A DNA stretch of 64,000 bases from Synechococcus sp. CC9616. Lineage in GTDB: Bacteria; Cyanobacteriota; Cyanobacteriia; PCC-6307; Cyanobiaceae. Below the pieces are notes generated by a model. The model did not search any database. It was not told the origin of the DNA and was given only the letters and a program-made list of their open reading frames with translations. Both the position numbers and the translations under genes were made by a program. Below are positions 59,059 to 64,000 of this stretch, piece after piece (within the stretch, counting starts at the first letter, position 1; every line of letters begins with the position of its first letter). The DNA is taken from positions 1,243,798 through 1,307,797 of the forward strand of contig NZ_KI911558.1 of NCBI RefSeq assembly GCF_000515235.1. The letters are read 5' to 3'.

Positions 59059-60249
59059 TTAAATCTCGTCCGGGCAGCAATGGCGGCAGAGCTGTAACAG
59101 CTCGGGAAATTTGGCATCGGTCCGCAGCTGACCAGACATCACACCGCTGGCCACAGCCTGATGACCAGCACCCTGCAAGGCCGCAACCAGCTTTTGCAGC
59201 GGTGGCGCGCCCTGCAGCGCCAGACGTTGGGACAACTCGGCCGTAGGCCAGACGCGGGCCGGACTGCCTCGATCGGCATGCAGGCGCTTGAGCAGTCGCG
59301 TTGTGGCTTCAGCAATCGGAACCGTCTGTTGCATCAGGCCCTCAATGGCCGCCGGGTCCTGCAGCGGGCCCAACCAGAGAGGACCACTCACCATCCAGCG
59401 CCCTTGCCCAGAACGGCAACAACAGGATGGCCATCCCGTCAGCCTCAACAGACTTTGCTCCTGCTGATCACCACAGGCCTCACAGCGCGCCAGCAACCCC
59501 AGATTTTCGTCCTGCCTGGGATCCGGGTTTTGTTGCAAACGCACCGCCGTTCGAAAGGTGCGTCCATCACTGAAACTGAGCAAAGGCGAGATCCCGTGGC
59601 CATTCATCCAGGCCAGGCGTGCGATCAGCCCGAGTTGATGGCGGAGAGCCAACTCCCAGCTGGCCGGATGAACCCGTGCGGCAGCGCCGAGGCTGCGAAC
59701 GGCTCCAACACGTTCGTGGCCGGTTGGTGATCGACCATCCGTGCTCGCAAGGAAGAGAATCCCCCCACGACGCAGGCGTTGCAGGGCAGGCTGAATCAAG
59801 GGCCCCGGGCTGCCGAAAGCGTCCAGATCAATCAGGTCAAAACGTTCAGCGTTCAGCTGCTGTTCCGCCAGCAGTTGCTCAGCGGCTCGACCCGTGAGCC
59901 TTGGGCGAAGACCCCGCTCCAACAGCGGCTCGCAATTGGCCTGCAGCACAGCCAAACGATCGGGATCCGCGTCATTGGCGTGAATCCATGGCGGGATCCG
60001 GCACCCCGCTGCCGCCTCCAACCCCCAACGCAGGGCGCGGACGCCGCAGCCGCTCATCAGGTCCAACCAGCGCAGCTGCTGTTGATCGCCTCGATCTCGC
60101 GCCTGCTGAGCGGCCAACAACACCGAGAGATCCCTGGCTGGGCGCGATTCACGCCGAAAAAAGCCAGTGCCGAGAGTCAGCTCGGCCGCTCCTTCGCGAT
60201 AGTGATTGTCCTGATCCGCCAGCGCTGTGACTGCCGCTGCACTCCACAC
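59059..60249 (-). CDS. trm1: tRNA (guanine-N2)-dimethyltransferase Trm1
   Basis: A 396-residue enzyme. EGAAELTLGTGFFRRESRPARDLSV at the start, SAM motif LDLMSGCGVRALRW, IDLDAFGSPGPLIQPAL as the catalytic region, and STDGRSPTGH, all typical of Trm1. Trm1 dimethylates G26 of tRNAs; bacterial members are uncommon but known in Aquifex and cyanobacteria. A C-terminal zinc-like Cys set (CEACG, LCRHCC) is visible. Its 5' end overlaps the divergent hydrolase by 23 bases. Confidence 0.9.
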   Translation of the reverse strand: MWSAAAVTALADQDNHYREGAAELTLGTGFFRRESRPARDLSVLLAAQQARDRGDQQQLRWLDLMSGCGVRALRWGLEAAAGCRIPPWIHANDADPDRLAVLQANCEPLLERGLRPRLTGRAAEQLLAEQQLNAERFDLIDLDAFGSPGPLIQPALQRLRRGGILFLASTDGRSPTGHERVGAVRSLGAAARVHPASWELALRHQLGLIARLAWMNGHGISPLLSFSDGRTFRTAVRLQQNPDPRQDENLGLLARCEACGDQQEQSLLRLTGWPSCCCRSGQGRWMVSGPLWLGPLQDPAAIEGLMQQTVPIAEATTRLLKRLHADRGSPARVWPTAELSQRLALQGAPPLQKLVAALQGAGHQAVASGVMSGQLRTDAKFPELLQLCRHCCPDEI

Positions 60250-61189
60250 TGCCGATTGGGGTGACCACAGCCGCTGGCGGTGGAGGCACCTCGACTGCCA
60301 CTGGCGCGTGATGGGTGCAGATCAAGGACTCCCGCCCGTGCTCCTGCTCCATGGGTTCGGAGCCAGCAGCGCCCACTGGAGGCACCTTGCACCTTTACTG
60401 GCTGCTTCCGGCTTTCGCGTCTTCGCCCTCGATCTGGTCGGATTTGGAGCATCTGATCAACCCGGCTGGAACGCCCGTCGCCCCCTGGACAACAGGCTTT
60501 GGGCTCTTCAAGGGCTCGCTTTCATCCGCCAGGTGATTCAGCGGCCCGCTGTGCTGATCGGCAACTCCCTTGGAGGGCTCACCGCCCTCACAGCGGCGGT
60601 GCTCGATCCCGCCTGGGTCAAGGCGGTCGTCGCCGCCCCACTGCCGGATCCAGCCTTGATTCAACCGCTGCCGGTACGCCGTTCACCAGGCCAGCGCTTG
60701 CTGCAGAGACGGCTGCTGACCTTGGTTTTGAGACTGCTCCCCCTGGAGTTGATCGTTCCCCTGATCAGCCGCACCCCCCTGCTGAAGAATGCCTTGCAAG
60801 GGGCTTATCAGCAGTCGATCCGGCACGACAGCGAACTGCTGCAACTGATCGCTCGCCCGGCCCGTCGAGCGACAGCCGCGCGAGCCCTGCGGGCCATGAG
60901 CATCGGCATGGCAACGCGGCCGCGGGGCGCCACGGCACCAGCGCTGCTTAACCAGCTCGATGGCCGATTACCGCTGCTGTTGCTTTGGGGCCGCCAGGAC
61001 CGTTTTGTGCCCTTGAGCATCGGCACAGCAACCGCCGCGCGCTACCCATGGTTGAACCTTGAAATTCTCGAAAACTGCGGCCACTGCCCCCATGACGAAA
61101 GGCCGGAGGAGTTGCTGAGCATCCTGCTTCCCTGGCTGGACCGTAATTTGGGAGTTAGCAGTGCGGTGGGGACAGGACAGCGCGAATGA
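60227..61189 (+). CDS. Alpha/beta hydrolase
   Basis: A 320-residue hydrolase: oxyanion region [27 protein letters not shown], nucleophile elbow [12 protein letters not shown] with Ser, late Asp in [12 protein letters not shown] and His in [13 protein letters not shown]. This arrangement is common among cyanobacterial hydrolases of unknown substrate. The start overlaps trm1 head to head by 23 bases, and its stop overlaps the ATG of ilvH (ATGA). Confidence 0.85.
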   Translation: MTAAALHTADWGDHSRWRWRHLDCHWRVMGADQGLPPVLLLHGFGASSAHWRHLAPLLAASGFRVFALDLVGFGASDQPGWNARRPLDNRLWALQGLAFIRQVIQRPAVLIGNSLGGLTALTAAVLDPAWVKAVVAAPLPDPALIQPLPVRRSPGQRLLQRRLLTLVLRLLPLELIVPLISRTPLLKNALQGAYQQSIRHDSELLQLIARPARRATAARALRAMSIGMATRPRGATAPALLNQLDGRLPLLLLWGRQDRFVPLSIGTATAARYPWLNLEILENCGHCPHDERPEELLSILLPWLDRNLGVSSAVGTGQRE

Positions 61190-61716
61190 AGCACACCCTC
61201 TCGGTGCTGGTTGAAGACGAATCCGGAGCTCTCAGCCGGATCGCCGGACTGTTCGCACGTCGCGGCTTCAACATCGACAGCCTTGCCGTTGGTCCGGCGG
61301 AAAACGATGGCCAGTCCCGACTCACGATGGTGGTGGAGGGGGATGACCAGACCCTGCAGCAAATGACCAAACAGCTGGACAAGCTTGTGAATGTGCTTCA
61401 GGTGCTGGATCTCACCCAACGGCCTGCCGTGGAACGGGAGCTGATGTTGCTGAAGGTTTCCGCACCGGCACAGACTCGAAGCGCGATCTTCGATCTGGTT
61501 CAGGTGTTCCGGGCCAAGGTGGTGGATGTGGCCGATGAGGCCCTCACCCTGGAAGTGGTGGGAGATCCCGGCAAATTGGTGGCTCTCGAACGCCTGTTGG
61601 CGCCCTACGGAATTCTGGAAATCGCCCGCACCGGCAAGGTGGCTCTCGAGCGGGCCTCCGGCGTGAACACAGAGCTGTTGAAAGCCATCCCCAGCGGCAG
61701 CCGGGTACCGGCTTAA
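61186..61716 (+). CDS. ilvH: Acetolactate synthase small (regulatory) subunit
   Basis: A 176-residue protein: ACT domain [37 protein letters not shown] followed by the C-terminal ALS domain. The N-terminal ACT domain binds valine and controls the catalytic subunit in branched-chain amino-acid synthesis. Normal length. Translationally coupled to the upstream hydrolase. Confidence 0.96.
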   Translation: MKHTLSVLVEDESGALSRIAGLFARRGFNIDSLAVGPAENDGQSRLTMVVEGDDQTLQQMTKQLDKLVNVLQVLDLTQRPAVERELMLLKVSAPAQTRSAIFDLVQVFRAKVVDVADEALTLEVVGDPGKLVALERLLAPYGILEIARTGKVALERASGVNTELLKAIPSGSRVPA

Positions 61717-61728
61717 CAAGCCTGAGCC

Positions 61729-62436
61729 TTAAGACGACGAGCCAAAATTCTGCACCCAGTAAGGCGTCGCGTTGACATCGTCGATGGCGTAACCGACCCC
61801 GATTTCTTTGATTTCAGGGTCAAGAATGTTGGCCCGATGGCCTGGACTGTTCATCCAAGCCTCAACAGCACGCTTCGGAGAGGATTGTCCGGACGCTGCG
61901 TTTTCTGCGATGTAGCTCCAGTCGTAATCCACCTCATTGATGCGATCACGCAGTTCTCGACCATCGCTGCTGTCATGCCCGAGATAACGACCGCTTCGGT
62001 CCATATCTTCAACATGATTTTGTGCGGCCTTTTGAAGTTTTGAGTTGAAACTGAGTTTGTCGATTCCTTGACGTCTCCGTTCTCGATTCGTGAGCCGAAC
62101 CACCTTGCGGGTAATCGAATCCAGGTCACCGTGATCTTTTAGGCGAAGCTTGAACGAACCGCTACTGCCGTTGATCGTCGCCACCCGGGCAATCAGATTG
62201 TCATCTGGATACTTCTCGCCATCAATCGTGCCAGTAGAGCAAGCTGAATTAAAACAAGTTGCTTGAGTCAGAACGTCTGTTCCGTGTTCAACAGTGATGC
62301 GCGGAAAAAAAGCAGAACTTTTAAAGCTCAAAGAGAAAAAGCGTCCAGGCTTTCGGTCAATCGAAAAGGTTTTATCTGAAAGATCACCATCGACCGAAAC
62401 ACGTAGAGGCTTACCTTTTGATAGAAAATCTGTCAT
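61729..62436 (-). CDS. CAP-domain (SCP/PR-1) protein
   Basis: A 235-residue protein. The first 105 residues are beta-rich with two cysteines (C-F-N-S-A-C). The rest is a CAP domain: VVRLTNRERRRQGIDKLSFNSKLQKAAQNHVEDM, the catalytic-like His in LGHDSSDGR, ENAASGQ, and MNSPGHRANIL. There is no Sec signal; the N-terminal domain resembles pre-peptidase or calcium-binding beta modules on secreted proteins. Likely extracellular; function open. It converges with ilvH. Confidence 0.85.
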   Translation of the reverse strand: MTDFLSKGKPLRVSVDGDLSDKTFSIDRKPGRFFSLSFKSSAFFPRITVEHGTDVLTQATCFNSACSTGTIDGEKYPDDNLIARVATINGSSGSFKLRLKDHGDLDSITRKVVRLTNRERRRQGIDKLSFNSKLQKAAQNHVEDMDRSGRYLGHDSSDGRELRDRINEVDYDWSYIAENAASGQSSPKRAVEAWMNSPGHRANILDPEIKEIGVGYAIDDVNATPYWVQNFGSSS

Positions 62437-62483
62437 ATCAAGAGCGGTTGAACTTCAATGATCGCCCCTTTCGAGTTTCCAGA

Positions 62484-63158
62484 TCAAGGTTGTTCAAGAA
62501 CCGCCTTGGTGATGCGATCACCCTGCCGGATGGCATCAACCACCTCCAGACCTTTCGTGACCCGTCCAAAGACGGCATAGCGTCCGTCCAACTCCGGAAG
62601 GGGCTTCAAGGCAACGTAAAACTGCGCACTGGCTGAATCAGGGGACTGGGACCTGGCCATGGCAACAGCTCCCCGCTCATGCATCAGAGCGAGCTTGCCG
62701 AGCTCGGAGGGATTCGTCACCACACGGCCGTAGCGCGGGGCCTCCTCATCGGTGAATTTCAGCTCGAGCGGGATCATGCGGGCCTGACCACTCTCCGGAT
62801 CCACAAAACTGCCGCTACCCAGCTGGCTGGTGAAAGTGGATCGATCCTTCGAAGTTGGATCGCCGCCTTGAACGACGAACGGAACAGGCTCCCGGACCAC
62901 TCGATGAAACATCGTGCCGTCGTAGACCCCTCGACCCACAAGATCCACAAAGTTGCCCGCCGTCAGGGGGGCTGCATCGCCATCAACCTCAATCGTGATG
63001 GCTCCCTTGCTGGTGGTCATTTCAACGAGGGCCTTGCCCTGAAGACAGGCTGCCGCAGCGTTAGCGCAACCCTGACTCAGTCCAGCGCTGTTGGAGCTGC
63101 TGCAACTCACAACCAACGGCACCAGCAACAGCAAAGCCAGAAGACGAAATTGACGCAT
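62484..63158 (-). CDS. Cyclophilin-type peptidyl-prolyl isomerase lipoprotein
   Basis: A 224-residue protein from ATG 63158, with a lipoprotein signal (MRQFRLLALLLLVPLVVSC, lipobox Cys). The cyclophilin fold follows: GNFVDLVGRGVYDGTMFHRVV and VVQGGDP, MARSQSPDSASAQFYVAL, FGRVTKGLEVVD. It isomerises prolyl bonds in the periplasm or thylakoid lumen. The longer frame from 63248 would run into ycf4 and is rejected. It lies four bases downstream of ycf4. Confidence 0.92.
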   Translation of the reverse strand: MRQFRLLALLLLVPLVVSCSSSNSAGLSQGCANAAAACLQGKALVEMTTSKGAITIEVDGDAAPLTAGNFVDLVGRGVYDGTMFHRVVREPVPFVVQGGDPTSKDRSTFTSQLGSGSFVDPESGQARMIPLELKFTDEEAPRYGRVVTNPSELGKLALMHERGAVAMARSQSPDSASAQFYVALKPLPELDGRYAVFGRVTKGLEVVDAIRQGDRITKAVLEQP

Positions 63159-63162
63159 CGAT

Positions 63163-63699
63163 TCAGAGTCCTTCGAGGTTGACGCCAAGGAAGCGGGCCA
63201 GTTCAGCACCGTCCTGTTCAAGCTGGGCCAGGGGAAGCGGTTCACCAACGCGGGTGAGCGGCAGGTCGCGGCGTCCCTGAACCCTTAAAGAGACACGCCG
63301 ACGGGCATTGAAGCCATCGCGAACCTCCACCTTCACCGCCTTCACATCCTTCAGAGCTATTTCAACGCTGATCGGCTGGCGGAACCCACGCCGCGTGATC
63401 GTCACCAGCCCTGCCTGCTTGTCAAAGCGGTTGAGACCGGAGCCAACATTCACTCCGATCACATACCAGAGGTAGGTCGCCAGAAGAGCGGCCGCGATGC
63501 TGTAGAGCCCCATGATCAGGCCCTGGGGAACAAAGATCAGCGCAGCCGGATGGCCCAGCGGCAACAGGTCTGTGCCAAGAAAGCTGGAGAGGGAGGCCAG
63601 CAAAAATCCCAACCCTCCGATGCTGACCGCGGAGGCCACGAGATAGTTGGACAATCGCCGGGATCCGAGCACCGGTTGCTCGAGTACCTCTGCCGACAT
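63163..63699 (-). CDS. ycf4: Photosystem I assembly protein Ycf4
   Basis: A 178-residue protein, the usual Ycf4 length, from ATG 63699 (an ATG at 63723 would add eight residues). Two membrane helices (residues about 22-45 and 62-85) followed by [31 protein letters not shown], which is typical of Ycf4. It serves as a scaffold for photosystem I assembly. It is divergent from psbD, an arrangement common in marine picocyanobacteria. Confidence 0.93.
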   Translation of the reverse strand: MSAEVLEQPVLGSRRLSNYLVASAVSIGGLGFLLASLSSFLGTDLLPLGHPAALIFVPQGLIMGLYSIAAALLATYLWYVIGVNVGSGLNRFDKQAGLVTITRRGFRQPISVEIALKDVKAVKVEVRDGFNARRRVSLRVQGRRDLPLTRVGEPLPLAQLEQDGAELARFLGVNLEGL

Positions 63700-63759
63700 G
63701 ACGACCCTTTGAGGAACAGTCATTGTCCACCGAGGCAGGCCCTGGCGTGAATGTCAAAG

Positions 63760-63793
63760 AAATCCCTAAGAAACAAAGCGATACAAGGGATTT
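63760..63793. promoter_or_regulatory. Inverted repeat in the ycf4-psbD divergent promoter region
   Basis: AAATCCCT (63760-63767) and AGGGATTT (63786-63793) are perfect 8-bp complements with an 18-base spacer. They lie 93 bases before the psbD start. A second small repeat, GGTG-x7-CACC, follows at 63796-63810. The pair could be an operator or form a leader hairpin in the psbD or ycf4 mRNA. Confidence 0.35.
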
Positions 63794-63885
63794 CAGGTGA
63801 TGAAAACACCTCCCACTAGACCGTTCAGGATTGTTAAGGTCGCCCGGTATCCCACAGCCTGCGGGTCATCCGCACCGTTTTCTCT

Positions 63886-64000
63886 ATGACGATCGCTGTA
63901 GGACGCGCGCCACAGCGGGGATGGTTCGACGTCCTCGATGACTGGCTCAAGCGCGACCGCTTCGTTTTTGTCGGCTGGTCCGGCATCCTTCTTTTCCCAA
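63886..64000 (+). CDS. psbD: Photosystem II reaction-centre protein D2, 5' part
   Basis: ATG 63886 opens [20 protein letters not shown], followed by [18 protein letters not shown], the highly conserved start of D2. The gene runs off the window, so only 38 residues are seen. D2 binds the chlorophylls, pheophytin and QA of photosystem II. Confidence 0.97.
   Translation, partial: MTIAVGRAPQRGWFDVLDDWLKRDRFVFVGWSGILLFP

Overview
The window looks like a piece of a marine Synechococcus chromosome (probably subcluster 5.1). The signs are the ycf4/psbD divergent pair at the right edge, petM, ycf39, a fused NTRC thioredoxin reductase, a PntA1-PntA2-PntB transhydrogenase, the compact gene spacing, and a PilA of the cyanobacterial PilA1 type. 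No tRNA, rRNA or CRISPR was found. Strain and species were not determined.

Region 1 (about 0.5-30.7 kb) is dominated by type IV pilus biogenesis substrates. It holds the likely major pilin PilA (16474-16974) and about 15 further prepilin-like genes: set A (554-4515), set B (12388-14294, minus strand), set C (17673-23399), set D (23550-27628) and an orphan (30033-30719). Most sets repeat the same grammar: a PilX-like, a GspH/FimT-like, a PilW-like and a PilV-like minor pilin. The PilW-like member is often a modular protein. In sets A and D it carries RTX calcium-binding repeats, and in set C it carries a von Willebrand A domain with an intact MIDAS motif. These look like interchangeable pilus-tip modules. 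Between sets A and B lies an export cassette: a substrate with a double-glycine leader, a protein with two cyclic-nucleotide-binding-like domains, and two ABC permease/ATPases, one with a C39 peptidase domain. Two two-component genes (one kinase frameshifted) and a response regulator sit among the pilin sets. A TGTGA-N6-TCACA palindrome, the CRP consensus, precedes the orphan pilin.

Region 2 (27.7-33.6 kb) is housekeeping: lepA, an SMR exporter, mqo, an Nfu-type Fe-S scaffold, a gamma-glutamylcyclotransferase-like protein and a DUF4079 membrane protein.

Region 3 (34181-40516) is a 6.3-kb integrated element. It is bounded by a perfect 21-bp direct repeat that lies inside the 5' coding part of a class V aminotransferase gene. 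The original gene start is stranded at the left end (34133-34207). The element's right end supplies a new start for the intact gene (40430-41647). Inside are a tyrosine recombinase, a winged-helix-like protein, about 21 copies of a degenerate 27-bp tandem repeat, and a tandem family of small secreted proteins that share signal peptides and long DNA repeats.

Region 4 (41.7-64 kb) is largely core genome: dxr, the pnt operon, a helicase, NTRC, an IF-1 paralogue, a pseudouridine synthase, an ArsM-like methyltransferase, ycf39, petM, trm1, ilvH, a cyclophilin lipoprotein, ycf4 and the start of psbD. An unusual 598-residue protein built of four repeats, each with an EF-hand-like loop, lies at 54355-56151.

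All calls rest on reading the sequence and recognising motifs. No similarity search or structure prediction was run.
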